Part shown: positions 18,407-26,150 of the stretch, one piece after another | Position numbering within the stretch: the first letter of the stretch is position 1 | How the letters are laid out: each line of letters opens with the position of its first letter | Assembly (NCBI RefSeq): GCF_000514775.1 | Contig: NZ_AZWO01000007.1 | Coordinates: 62,257 to 126,256, forward strand | DNA: 64,000 bases | Reading direction: 5' to 3' | Source of the DNA: Salinispora pacifica CNR114 | GTDB taxonomy: Bacteria > Actinomycetota > Actinomycetes > Mycobacteriales > Micromonosporaceae | The notes under the pieces: generated by a model | Seen by the model: the letters and a program-made list of their open reading frames with translations, nothing else | Database searches by the model: none | What the model was told of the DNA's origin: nothing | Translations under genes and position numbers: made by a program

Positions 18407-19327
18407 GTGACCGATCTGGTGCGGGCCGCGTCCCCGGTGGTGATGGGCATCCTGAACGTCACGCCGGACTCCTTCTCCGACGGCGGACGCTACGCCGATC
18501 TCGATGCCGCCATCGCACACGGCGTGCGGCTACGCGGCGACGGTGCCCACCTGGTGGACGTGGGCGGCGAGTCCACCCGACCCGGGGCGGATCGGGTGGC
18601 CGCCGAAACCGAGGCGGACCGGGTCCGGCCGGTGATCCGCGAGCTGGCCGCCGCCGGCGTGCCGGTCAGCATCGACACCACCCGGGCCCGGGTTGCCGAG
18701 CTGGCGCTCGCCGCCGGGGCGCAGGTGGTCAACGATGTCTCCGGTGGGCTCGCCGACCCGGACATGGCCCGGGTGGTCCGGGACGCCGGCTGCCCCTGGG
18801 TGCTCATGCACTGGCGTGGGCACTCCCGCGAGATGCGGGAGCTGGCGCGCTACGGCGACGTCGTCGCCGACGTCAAGGCCGAGCTGGCGCAGCGGGTCGA
18901 GGCGGCCCTCGCCGCCGGGGTGGCGGCCGACCGTATCGTCATCGACCCGGGGCTCGGCTTCGCCAAGACCGCCGCCCACAACTGGCAGCTGAGTGCCCGG
19001 CTGCCGGAGCTGCTGGCGCTCGGCTACCCGCTGCTCTTCGCCGCCAGCCGCAAGGCCCACCTGGGCGCGCTGCTCGCCGTTGACGGCGCGCCGCGGCCGA
19101 CCGAGAGCCGGGAGGTCGCCACCGTCGCCACCAGCGTGCTCGCGGTCGCGGCCGGCGCCTGGGGAGTGCGGGTGCACGACGTCCGGGCCACCGCGGACGC
19201 GCTGGCCGTCTGGCGAGCCACGGGATCGCCCCGGCTGGCCGCCACCGGATCGTCCGGTCCGGCCGCCACCGGATCGTCCGGTCCGGCCACCACCGGCGGT
19301 GCCCGGGCCGAAGGAGAGCAGCGATGA
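18407..19327 (+). CDS. folP: dihydropteroate synthase
   Basis: It condenses 6-hydroxymethyl-dihydropterin pyrophosphate with p-aminobenzoate and is the sulfonamide target. The 306-residue product has the MGILNVTPDSFSDGG start motif, DVGGESTRPGA, VNDVSGG, DPGLGFAKT and FAASRK, all normal for the family. The GTG at 18407 is favoured by the leaderless promoter and leaves only 9 residues before the first core strand; the frame is open to 18134 without homology. The C-terminus ends in a short repeat of ATGSSGPA units encoded by a 24-base direct repeat near 19234-19290, a tail not seen in the core enzyme. The stop overlaps the folB start as ATGA. Confidence 0.95.
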   Translation: MTDLVRAASPVVMGILNVTPDSFSDGGRYADLDAAIAHGVRLRGDGAHLVDVGGESTRPGADRVAAETEADRVRPVIRELAAAGVPVSIDTTRARVAELALAAGAQVVNDVSGGLADPDMARVVRDAGCPWVLMHWRGHSREMRELARYGDVVADVKAELAQRVEAALAAGVAADRIVIDPGLGFAKTAAHNWQLSARLPELLALGYPLLFAASRKAHLGALLAVDGAPRPTESREVATVATSVLAVAAGAWGVRVHDVRATADALAVWRATGSPRLAATGSSGPAATGSSGPATTGGARAEGEQR

Positions 19328-19686
19328 CCGACCGGATCGAGCTGACCGGCCTGCGGGTGCACGGCCGGCACGGGGTGTACGACTTCGAGCGGGAGCACGG
19401 GCAGGACTTCGTCGTGGACGCGCGGCTGGAGCTGGACCTCGCCCCGGCCGCCCGTTCGGACGAGGTGACCGACACCGTCCACTACGGCGAGTTGGCCGAG
19501 CGGCTGGCGACGGTGGTGGCCGGGGAGCCGGTCAACCTGATCGAGACCCTCGCCGACCGGCTGCTCACGGTCTGCCTGGCCGATGCCCGGGTCCGTACCG
19601 CCACGGTGACGGTGCACAAGCCGCAGGCCCCGATCTCGGGTAGCTTCACCGACGTGGCTGTCACCATGACCAGGTCCGCCTCGTGA
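19324..19686 (+). CDS. folB: dihydroneopterin aldolase
   Basis: It converts 7,8-dihydroneopterin to 6-hydroxymethyl-7,8-dihydropterin and glycolaldehyde. The 120 residues match the family, with GLRVHGRHGVYDFEREHGQ at the N-terminus (the conserved Glu follows the Tyr-Asp-Phe), YGELAERL, and the terminal VTVHKPQAPI motif containing the catalytic Lys. It overlaps folP (ATGA) and folK (GTGA), so the three enzymes are made from one transcript by coupled translation. Length and motifs show nothing unusual. Confidence 0.96.
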   Translation: MTDRIELTGLRVHGRHGVYDFEREHGQDFVVDARLELDLAPAARSDEVTDTVHYGELAERLATVVAGEPVNLIETLADRLLTVCLADARVRTATVTVHKPQAPISGSFTDVAVTMTRSAS

Positions 19687-20210
19687 CCCGGGCCCTGCTC
19701 TCGCTCGGCAGTAACCTCGGCGATCGCGCCGACCACCTGCAGTCGGCGGTCACCGCGCTGGGTGAGTCCGTGCTCCTGGTCTCCGGCGTCTACGAGACTC
19801 CGCCCTGGGGCGACCGCGACCAGCCCGCGTATCTGAACGCCGTGGTGCTGGCCGTAGATCCCACAGCGGCGCCGGAGGACTGGCTGGCGCGGGCCCGGGC
19901 GGCCGAGCGTGCGGCCGGCCGGGAGCGCGATCCGGCCCGGCGTTTCGGGCCCCGCACCCTCGACGTCGACGTCATCGCGGTCTGGGCGCAGGACGGCACG
20001 CCGGTGCTCCGGGACGATCCCGAACTGACGCTGCCGCACCCCCGCGCCCACCTGCGCGCCTTCGTCCTGCGGCCCTGGCTCGACCTGCAACCGTACGGGC
20101 GGCTGCCGGGCCACGGCTGGCTGACCGACCTGCTGAACTCGGCGTCGGTCGGTGCGGACGCGTTGGAGCTGCGTCCCTGCCCCGAAGTGGGGCTAGAGTC
20201 AACGGCATGA
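19683..20210 (+). CDS. folK: 6-hydroxymethyl-7,8-dihydropterin pyrophosphokinase
   Basis: It transfers pyrophosphate from ATP to the pterin, supplying the FolP substrate. The 175-residue product has the opening ALLSLGSNLGDR, VYETPPWG, and the family signature RFGPRTLDVDVI, then LTLPHPRAHLRAFVLRP. The GTG at 19683 overlaps the folB stop. This completes the folP-folB-folK block in the usual actinobacterial order. The start of the following DUF3180 gene is 19 bases downstream. Confidence 0.96.
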   Translation: MTRALLSLGSNLGDRADHLQSAVTALGESVLLVSGVYETPPWGDRDQPAYLNAVVLAVDPTAAPEDWLARARAAERAAGRERDPARRFGPRTLDVDVIAVWAQDGTPVLRDDPELTLPHPRAHLRAFVLRPWLDLQPYGRLPGHGWLTDLLNSASVGADALELRPCPEVGLESTA

Positions 20211-20229
20211 GGCAACGGAGCCGGCGGGC

Positions 20230-20769
20230 ATGATGCAGGCGAGGTCATCACCTCCGGACGGCGCGGGTCCCGGCCGGATGGGCCCTACCCGGATCTCCAC
20301 ACTGGTGGTCGCTGGCCTCGCCGCCGCCGGGGTGGCGTGGCTGCTGATCAGCTTTCTCTACTACGACTATCTCCCCGGCGACCTGCCCTGGCTGCCGGTG
20401 ATCACCCTGGCCGGGCTCGCCGTGCTGGAGGCGTACGTCGCGGTGAACACCCGGGCCCGGATTGCGCGCCGGCCGGGGAAGGAGCCGGTGAACCCGCTGT
20501 TGGTTGCCCGCTTCGTGGTGCTGGCCAAGGCGTCCGCGCTGGTGGGCGCGATCTTCGCCGGCTTCTACGCGGGCCTGACCGGGTGGCTGTTCGTGGAGCG
20601 CACCGAGGCCGCGGCGAGCGACCGGAACGTGGCTGGGAGTAGCCTGCTCGCCGCCCTGGCACTGGTGGCCGCCGCGCTCTGGTTGGAGCGCTCCTGCCGG
20701 GTTCCCGAGCAGGAGGACGACCAGGACCGCGAGCCCGGCGACCGGGGAGGCCGCGCCGGCCAGCGCTGA
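20230..20769 (+). CDS. DUF3180 membrane protein
   Basis: This 179-residue protein has four hydrophobic segments (about 18-38, 53-70, 98-125 and 138-157) and the DUF3180 signature RRPGKEPVNPLLVARFVVLAKASALVGA region between the second and third. The family sits next to folK across actinobacteria, including Mycobacterium, but its role is unknown; a link to folate export or envelope functions would be speculation. The starts ATG 20230 and ATG 20233 are adjacent and either is possible. Confidence 0.85.
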   Translation: MMQARSSPPDGAGPGRMGPTRISTLVVAGLAAAGVAWLLISFLYYDYLPGDLPWLPVITLAGLAVLEAYVAVNTRARIARRPGKEPVNPLLVARFVVLAKASALVGAIFAGFYAGLTGWLFVERTEAAASDRNVAGSSLLAALALVAAALWLERSCRVPEQEDDQDREPGDRGGRAGQR

Positions 20770-20889
20770 GCATGGGCTTCCGCCGTGCTTCCCGCGCGGG
20801 TACGGTGCCTGCCACCGGAGCGTATCGGCCGCCCCGGACTGCTCCGCGCGTTTGGACCCGGGACGGACGGCCAGGTGGAGGGCGGCTGC

Positions 20890-22092
20890 ATGGGGTACGA
20901 CGAATCGGGGCGAGGAAGCTCGGAGACCTCCCCCCGCGCCAACACCGTCGTCCCCGACCCGGATCCGGACCAGGTTGAGTCCGGTGGGGACCGGCTCGGC
21001 GTGCACCTCGTCTGGGAACTCCTGCTCCTGGTGTGCGCGGTCGGGATCGGGTACCTGCTCTGGCGAGAAAACCCGGAGACGCTGCGGGGCGACGGCCTGC
21101 GGTCGCTGCTCGTTGCTGGAGCCGTCCTCGGGTTGTTGGCCCTCGCCGCCGGGCTGAGCCTGCGTACCGCGACGGTGAATCTGGCGATCGGTCCGGCGGC
21201 CGTCGCGGCGGCGCTGCACATGGCGGAGCAGGGGGACCGGGGTGCGGTGGCCGCCCTCGGCCCGGCGATCGCCGCCGGGGCGCTCGGCGGGCTGCTTTTG
21301 GCGTTCGTGGTGACGGTGCTGCACGTCCCCGCCTGGGCGGCCAGCCTCGCCGCTGGCGCGGCGCTGGTCGGGTACATCGAGCGGCGAGGTGACCCGGTCC
21401 TGCCGCAGGGTAGCTACGACCCGACGAGCGACGCGCTCTACCTGTTCGCCGGGTTCGCAGCGCTCGCCGTGCTCGGCGGGCTGTTCGGCGCGGTACGGCC
21501 GATCCGTCGGCTGATCGGCCGGTTTCGACCGGTTACCGATCCGGCCCGCCGGCAGGGGGCGCTGGGCCCGGTGGTGGCCGGCGGGGCGCTGGTCGCCTCC
21601 AGCGTCCTGGCCGTGCTGGCCGGCTCCCTACTGGGGACTCCCGCCGCTGGTCCGGTCGCGGTGGGGTCGGGGCTGGACTGGACCGTCCTGGCGGTGGGGA
21701 CGGCGCTGCTCGGCGGCACCAGTGCCTTCGGCCGCCGAGGTGGCATCCTCGGCACCCTGCTCGCCGTTTCGTTGATCACGCTCGTCCGCACGGACCTGCA
21801 GGCGAGCGGCCTGGCGGCGAGTCGCTGGGCCGTCGGGGCGGTAGCGCTCGGGGTGGGGCTGGTGGTGACCCGGATGGTCGAGGCGTACGGGGGCGCGCGG
21901 GACGCCCGGGAGGCGGTTGCCGACAGCCCCGGCGCGGACGAGCAGCTGCATGCCGGTTGGAGCATGCCCCGTCCCGAGCCGCTCACGGACTGGGCCGCGA
22001 CGCTGCCGCCTCCGCCCGCCGAGCGCCCAACCAATCAGTGGGATCTCCCGGACTGGGGGACCGGACGGCACTGGGACCCCAGCCGCCGCTGA
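20890..22092 (+). CDS. orphan permease of the RbsC/LivH type (BPD_transp_2 fold)
   Basis: The 400-residue protein begins with a charged cytoplasmic N-terminus of about 45 residues, followed by eight to ten membrane helices. It ends with a Pro-rich tail containing WDLPDWG. The segment GGTSAFGRRGGILGTLLAVSLI resembles the conserved glycine-rich loop of ribose/branched-chain amino acid ABC permeases. No cognate ATP-binding or solute-binding gene is adjacent; the ABC genes downstream belong to a different permease class. The ATG at 20890 has GGAGG about 9 bases upstream; the open frame to 20785 has no support. The substrate is unknown. Confidence 0.75.
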   Translation: MGYDESGRGSSETSPRANTVVPDPDPDQVESGGDRLGVHLVWELLLLVCAVGIGYLLWRENPETLRGDGLRSLLVAGAVLGLLALAAGLSLRTATVNLAIGPAAVAAALHMAEQGDRGAVAALGPAIAAGALGGLLLAFVVTVLHVPAWAASLAAGAALVGYIERRGDPVLPQGSYDPTSDALYLFAGFAALAVLGGLFGAVRPIRRLIGRFRPVTDPARRQGALGPVVAGGALVASSVLAVLAGSLLGTPAAGPVAVGSGLDWTVLAVGTALLGGTSAFGRRGGILGTLLAVSLITLVRTDLQASGLAASRWAVGAVALGVGLVVTRMVEAYGGARDAREAVADSPGADEQLHAGWSMPRPEPLTDWAATLPPPPAERPTNQWDLPDWGTGRHWDPSRR

Positions 22093-22128
22093 CCCCGCGT
22101 CTCGCAGGTCGGCGGGGAGCGTGCCGGC

Positions 22129-22134
22129 TAGGCT
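22129..22134 (+). promoter_or_regulatory. -10 element TAGGCT, leaderless
   Basis: TAGGCT ends 7 bases before the ATG at 22142, with no Shine-Dalgarno sequence between them. Confidence 0.55.
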
Positions 22135-22141
22135 CAGCCGC

Positions 22142-22447
22142 ATGACCGACACACCTTCGACCTTCCCCGCCGGCCGGTCGTTCGAGGAGTTGGACGCACT
22201 CTCCACCGAGGAGCTGCGCAAGCAGGCGTTCGCGGTGGCGCGGGAGCGCCGTGATGTGCGGTTTTTCTGGTCAGTTCTGCGGCACCTGCCGAATGCCGAC
22301 GAGGCCGCTGCCCTGGATGGCGCGCCGAACTCGGTCGGTCCGACCATCGACGAGGCGGTGGCGTTGTGGCGGGAGCTGACCGGCCACGGCTACGAGGAGT
22401 TGGCGCCGGTGCTGCGGGCGGCCTTCATCGACTATCTGCGGAGGTAG
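22142..22447 (+). CDS. small conserved acidic protein, unknown function
   Basis: This 101-residue soluble protein is rich in helix-forming residues (FEELDALSTEELRKQAFAVARERRD) and ends with FIDYLRR. I recognise no named family. The frame is open upstream to 21917, inside the permease gene, but the leaderless TAGGCT promoter places the real start at ATG 22142. Its last 23 bases overlap the 3' end of the convergent ABC ATPase gene (stop at 22425), so the two transcripts are antisense to each other at their ends. Confidence 0.75.
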   Translation: MTDTPSTFPAGRSFEELDALSTEELRKQAFAVARERRDVRFFWSVLRHLPNADEAAALDGAPNSVGPTIDEAVALWRELTGHGYEELAPVLRAAFIDYLRR

Positions 22448-23480
22448 CTGCCCCGTTGGGGGCGGGTGGCCGGCGCTGGTCGTCGGCGTGGCCCAGGCCG
22501 AGCAGGCGGGATCGGGTGAGGACCCCCACGGGTTGCTCCTGGTCGGTCACCACCACCCGGTCCGCCATGGTGGTCAACAGGACCCCCAGCGCGTCGTACG
22601 CCGACGACCCGAGTGGCACCGTGGGGAGCTCGGCGGAGATCGGGGTGGCGGATACCGGCTCGACCGTCTCTCGGGTGACCGGGGTGACGGCCAGGCGTCG
22701 GATACCCCGGTCGGCACCGACGAATTCCCGGACGAACGGGGTGGCCGGTGCGCCAAGCACGGCGGCCGGGGTGTCGAACTGCTCCAGGCGGCCACCCTCG
22801 GAGAGCACCGCGATCCGGTCGCCCAGCCGAACCGCCTCGTCGAGGTCGTGTGTCACCAGCACGATGGTCTTGCGAACCTCGGCCTGCAACCGCAGGAACT
22901 CCTCCTGGAGCCGGGTCCGGACGATCGGGTCGACCGCGGAGAAGGGCTCGTCCATCAGCAGGACCACCGGGTCCGCGGCGAGTGCCCTCGCCACGCCCAC
23001 CCGCTGCCGCTGACCGCCGGAGAGCTCGTGCGGGTAGCGGGCGCCGAACTGGGCCGGGTCCAGGCCGACCAGCTCCAACAGCTCGGTGACCCGTTGCCGG
23101 CGACGTTCCCGGGGCCAGCCGAGTAGCTGCGGCACGGTGGCGACGTTCGTGTTGATGGTCTGGTGCGGGAAGAGGCCGACGTTCTGGATCACGTAGCCGA
23201 TGCGGCGGCGCAGCCGTACCGGGTCCACCCGGGTGACGTCTTCCCCTCCGAGGAGGATTCGGCCGTCGGTCGGCTCGATCAGGCGGTTCACCATCCGGAG
23301 CACGGTCGACTTGCCGCAGCCGGAGGGGCCGATCAGCACCACGAGTTCGCCGGCGGCGATCTCCAGGGTCAGTTCGCGGACCGCCTCGGTGCCGTCCGGG
23401 TAGCGTTTGCCGATCTCGTCAAGGAAGATCGAGGCCGCACGTGCCTCGTTGGCAGCGGATCCCCGCGGGGTAACGTCCAC
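22425..23480 (-). CDS. OpuC/ProU-type ABC transporter ATP-binding protein
   Basis: This is the ATPase of a quaternary-amine (glycine betaine/choline-like) importer. Its 351 residues carry Walker A GPSGCGKST (about 53-61), the Q-loop GYVIQNVGLFPHQT, the signature LSGGQRQR, Walker B VVLLMDEPFSAVD and the H-loop THD. A C-terminal extension ends in a CBS-like segment (VVTDQEQPVGVLTRSRLL). The GTG at 23480 has GGAAGG 6 bases upstream on the minus strand. It is divergent from the first permease gene with only 2 bases between the start codons, so its promoter and ribosome site lie inside the permease coding sequence. Confidence 0.92.
   Translation of the reverse strand: MDVTPRGSAANEARAASIFLDEIGKRYPDGTEAVRELTLEIAAGELVVLIGPSGCGKSTVLRMVNRLIEPTDGRILLGGEDVTRVDPVRLRRRIGYVIQNVGLFPHQTINTNVATVPQLLGWPRERRRQRVTELLELVGLDPAQFGARYPHELSGGQRQRVGVARALAADPVVLLMDEPFSAVDPIVRTRLQEEFLRLQAEVRKTIVLVTHDLDEAVRLGDRIAVLSEGGRLEQFDTPAAVLGAPATPFVREFVGADRGIRRLAVTPVTRETVEPVSATPISAELPTVPLGSSAYDALGVLLTTMADRVVVTDQEQPVGVLTRSRLLGLGHADDQRRPPAPNGAATSADSR
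23471..23476 (+). promoter_or_regulatory. -10 element TAACGT, leaderless permease promoter
   Basis: TAACGT ends 6 bases before the permease ATG at 23483. It lies within codons 2-4 of the divergent ATPase gene. The permease has no Shine-Dalgarno sequence, which supports a leaderless start. Confidence 0.5.
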
Positions 23481-23482
23481 AC

Positions 23483-24172
23483 ATGTCCTTCCGCCTGAGC
23501 TACCGGGCCGACCCGGGTAACCCGTGGTTCTCCTGGCAGTACGTGCGGGACAACTCTGACACGATCCTCGCCGCGCTGCGCGAGCACACCTCGCTTACCC
23601 TGCGGGCGGTGCTCATTGCGGTGTTGATCGCGGTGCCGCTGGCCGTGGCCGCGTACTGGTTCCGCGCGCTGGCCGGGCCCATCCTGGCGGTCACCGGTGT
23701 GCTCTACACCATCCCGTCGCTGGCGTTGTTTGCCTTTCTCGCGCCGTACCTGGGGATCGGGGTGGTGACCGTGCTCACCGTGGTGGTGCTCTACGCGCTG
23801 TTGGTGATCGTCCGCAACGCGCTGGCCGGTCTCACCCAGGTACCGCCCGAGGTGCGGGAGGCGGCGGAGGGCATGGGGTACGGCCGCTGGGGGCGGTTGT
23901 TCCGGATTGATCTGCCGCTGGCCCTGCCGGGCATCCTCACCGGGCTGCGGTTGGCGACGGTCTCGACGGTGGCGCTGGTCACCGTGGGGGTGGTCGTGGG
24001 GCAGGGCGGACTCGGTCAGTTGATCTTTGCCGGCTTCCAGAACAACTTCTATAAAGCACAGATCATGACCGGTACGCTGCTCTGCGTCCTGCTCGCCCTG
24101 GTGTTCGATCTCGCCCTGGCCGGTGCCGGGTGGCTGCTCACCCCCTGGCTGCGTCGCCGGAGCGCGGCATGA
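23483..24172 (+). CDS. OpuC/ProW-type ABC permease 1
   Basis: This 229-residue inner-membrane permease has five or six helices. It carries the binding-protein-dependent transport signature, the EAA loop VREAAEGMGYGRWGRLFRIDLPLALPGILTG, which contacts the ATPase. YTIPSLALFAFLAPYLGIG is typical of the glycine betaine/carnitine/choline subfamily. It is followed by a second permease overlapping as ATGA, so the two subunits are made in a fixed ratio as a heterodimer. The ATPase gene is divergent at its 5' end, an uncommon arrangement since opuC-type operons normally carry all subunits on one strand. Confidence 0.93.
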   Translation: MSFRLSYRADPGNPWFSWQYVRDNSDTILAALREHTSLTLRAVLIAVLIAVPLAVAAYWFRALAGPILAVTGVLYTIPSLALFAFLAPYLGIGVVTVLTVVVLYALLVIVRNALAGLTQVPPEVREAAEGMGYGRWGRLFRIDLPLALPGILTGLRLATVSTVALVTVGVVVGQGGLGQLIFAGFQNNFYKAQIMTGTLLCVLLALVFDLALAGAGWLLTPWLRRRSAA

Positions 24173-24903
24173 CCGTGGCGACGGGGCCGATCGAGGCGGC
24201 GTTGGTCTGGCTCAACGACCCGCTGAACTGGACCAATCCGGGCGGCATCCTGGACCGGACCGGCGAACATCTCGCCATCTCCGCGGCGGCGGTGCTCCTG
24301 GGCTGCCTGGTCGCGTGGCCGATCGGGCTCTGGCTCGGGCACACCGGGCGCGGCGGCGGGTTGGTCGTGCTGGTAGCCAACCTGACGCTGGCCATGCCGA
24401 CGCTGGCCCTGCTCACCATCCTGCCGTTGACCTTCCTGGGTTTTGGTCGGCCCCCGGTGGTGGTGGCGCTGGCGGTCTTCGCGATCCCACCGTTGCTGGC
24501 CAACGCGTACACCGGGGTGCGTGCGGTGGATCCGGAGGCGCGGGACGCGGCCCGGGGGATGGGCTTCTCCAGCTGGCAGTTACTGCGTCGGGTCGAGCTG
24601 CCGCTCGCCGTGCCGTACCTGGCGGCGGGTTTTCGCACCGCGGCGGTGCAGGTTGTGGCCACCGCCGCGCTGGCCTCCTTCGTCAACGGCGGCGGCTTGG
24701 GGCAGATCATCCGGGCCGGGTTCGGCCTGGACATCGCCGCCGGCGGCGGGCAGATCCTCGCCGGCGGGCTGCTGGTGGCGGGGCTCGCGATGCTGGTGGA
24801 GCTGGTGTTGGCGCTGGTTGAGCGGCTGGTCACCCCGCGACCGCTGCGCAGCCGCGGCCGGCGGGCGGGGCGGCGCGCGGCCGACGCGGTCAGCGGCGCC
24901 TGA
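24169..24903 (+). CDS. OpuC/ProW-type ABC permease 2
   Basis: This 244-residue permease starts at ATG 24169, overlapping the stop of permease 1 as ATGA. It shows six hydrophobic helices and the EAA loop AVDPEARDAARGMGFSSWQLLRRVELPLAVPYLAAG. Together with permease 1 it should form the membrane channel of the importer. The C-terminal tail is Arg-rich. The stop codon lies inside a perfect 14-bp hairpin (24895-24925), so expression of the binding-protein gene downstream must depend on read-through or on its own promoter. Confidence 0.92.
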   Translation: MTVATGPIEAALVWLNDPLNWTNPGGILDRTGEHLAISAAAVLLGCLVAWPIGLWLGHTGRGGGLVVLVANLTLAMPTLALLTILPLTFLGFGRPPVVVALAVFAIPPLLANAYTGVRAVDPEARDAARGMGFSSWQLLRRVELPLAVPYLAAGFRTAAVQVVATAALASFVNGGGLGQIIRAGFGLDIAAGGGQILAGGLLVAGLAMLVELVLALVERLVTPRPLRSRGRRAGRRAADAVSGA

Positions 24904-24925
24904 CTCCGGAACGGAGTCAGGCGCC
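24895..24925 (+). terminator. 14-bp hairpin with 3-base loop over the permease 2 stop codon
   Basis: GGCGCCTGACTCCG (24895-24908), loop GAA, CGGAGTCAGGCGCC (24912-24925): a perfect stem. It has no T tract, which is common for actinobacterial terminators. The permease stop TGA is in the left arm. Confidence 0.75.
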
Positions 24926-25076
24926 GGCAGCGTGTCGGTGACGATCCGGTGACGAAGTATGACCGGAGTTTGTCGTACCCCGGCGCGAGGATGTTGGGTG
25001 GGAGCACGGGCATCGATCGCCCGTCGGACACGCGGCCGGCGCAGGAGCCGTGCCGGGACACGGAAGGCGGGCAGAG

Positions 25077-26081
25077 ATGCACGCACGCACACGTTTGGGG
25101 ATCGGCGCTGTCGGCGTCCTGACCACCGCCGGGCTCTTGACCGGCTGTGGCCAGGCCGGTTCGTCGGGCACGGACGCGCCCGAAACAGCGGCGACGGGGG
25201 CGGGCTGCGCCCCGGTGGCCGGCGACGAGCTGGTCGTGCTGACCGACGACAAGTCGCTGCAGAACAGCGACAACATCATCCCCGTGGTCAACGCCGACGC
25301 CGCGACCCCGCCGCTCATCGCCGCCCTGGATCAGGTCTCCGCCGCACTGGACACGCCGAAGCTGATCCAGCTCAACAAGGCCGTGAACGAGGACCGCAAG
25401 ACGCCCGCAGTCGCGGCGGCCGAGTTCGCCAGCGCCCATGACCTCACCACCGGCATCGCGGCGGGGCCCGGCGGCACGATCAGGGTCGGAGCCGCCAACT
25501 TCAGCGAGAGCGAGACCCTCGCCGAGCTGTACAAGATCGTGCTGGTCGCCGCCGGCTACCAGGTCGAGGTGCAGCAGATCGGCAGCCGGGAACTCTACGA
25601 GCCCGCCCTGGAGAAGGGCGAGATCCAGGTCTTCCCCGAGTACGCGGCCACCCTGGCGGAGTTTCTCAACACCAAGGCGAACGGCGAGGGCGCCGAGCCG
25701 GTCTCCTCGCCGAACCTGGACGAGACGGTCGCCGCGCTGAAGGCGCTCAGCGCGGAGGCCAACCTGGCCCTCGGTGCGCCGGCCGCGGCCCAGAACCAGA
25801 ACGCCTTCGCCGTCACGCGTGCCTTCGCCGACCAGCACGGTGTGCGGACGCTCTCCGAGCTGGCCGAGAAGTGTTCTGGCCAGGAGACCGTTCTGGCCGG
25901 TCCGCCGGAGTGCCCGCAGCGGCCGAAGTGCCAGGTCGGGCTGGTCGAGGTCTACGACTTCCGGGCCGGGTCGTTCAGCTCGCTCGATGCCGGCGGACCG
26001 CAGACGAAGAACGCGCTGCGGACCGGCGAGGTCAGCGTCGGTCTGGTGTTCTCCTCCGACGGAGCCCTCACCGCCGGCTAG
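25077..26081 (+). CDS. glycine betaine/choline-type ABC substrate-binding lipoprotein
   Basis: This 334-residue lipoprotein has a lipobox LLTGCG with the acylated Cys at residue 24. The mature domain (OpuAC type) starts after an Asp/Ala linker and contains VGAANFSESETLAELYKIVLVAAGYQVE and QIGSRELYEPALEKGEIQVFPEYAAT, the typical start of the osmoprotectant-binding lobe. The Phe-Ser-Glu and Tyr residues may contribute to the ligand pocket. It is the cognate binding protein of the importer encoded by the permeases and divergent ATPase. The ATG at 25077 places the signal peptide immediately; the open frame to 25050 would add nine residues before it. A compatible-solute role is inferred from the family. 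Confidence 0.9.
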   Translation: MHARTRLGIGAVGVLTTAGLLTGCGQAGSSGTDAPETAATGAGCAPVAGDELVVLTDDKSLQNSDNIIPVVNADAATPPLIAALDQVSAALDTPKLIQLNKAVNEDRKTPAVAAAEFASAHDLTTGIAAGPGGTIRVGAANFSESETLAELYKIVLVAAGYQVEVQQIGSRELYEPALEKGEIQVFPEYAATLAEFLNTKANGEGAEPVSSPNLDETVAALKALSAEANLALGAPAAAQNQNAFAVTRAFADQHGVRTLSELAEKCSGQETVLAGPPECPQRPKCQVGLVEVYDFRAGSFSSLDAGGPQTKNALRTGEVSVGLVFSSDGALTAG

Positions 26082-26136
26082 CCCCGGAGTGGGCAGGGCG
26101 AGTTGCGCTGCCGTTCCCACGCGGGACAACTCTCGG

Positions 26137-26142
26137 TAGGCT
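26137..26142 (+). promoter_or_regulatory. -10 element TAGGCT, near-leaderless
   Basis: TAGGCT ends 8 bases before the ATG at 26151. No Shine-Dalgarno sequence is visible. Confidence 0.55.
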
Positions 26143-26150
26143 GCACAGCC

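Noticed and set aside
24138..26129. Minus-strand open frame of about 660 codons across permease 2 and the binding protein
   Set aside because: It overlaps two clearly coding plus-strand genes in the opposite direction; it is a shadow of their codon bias.
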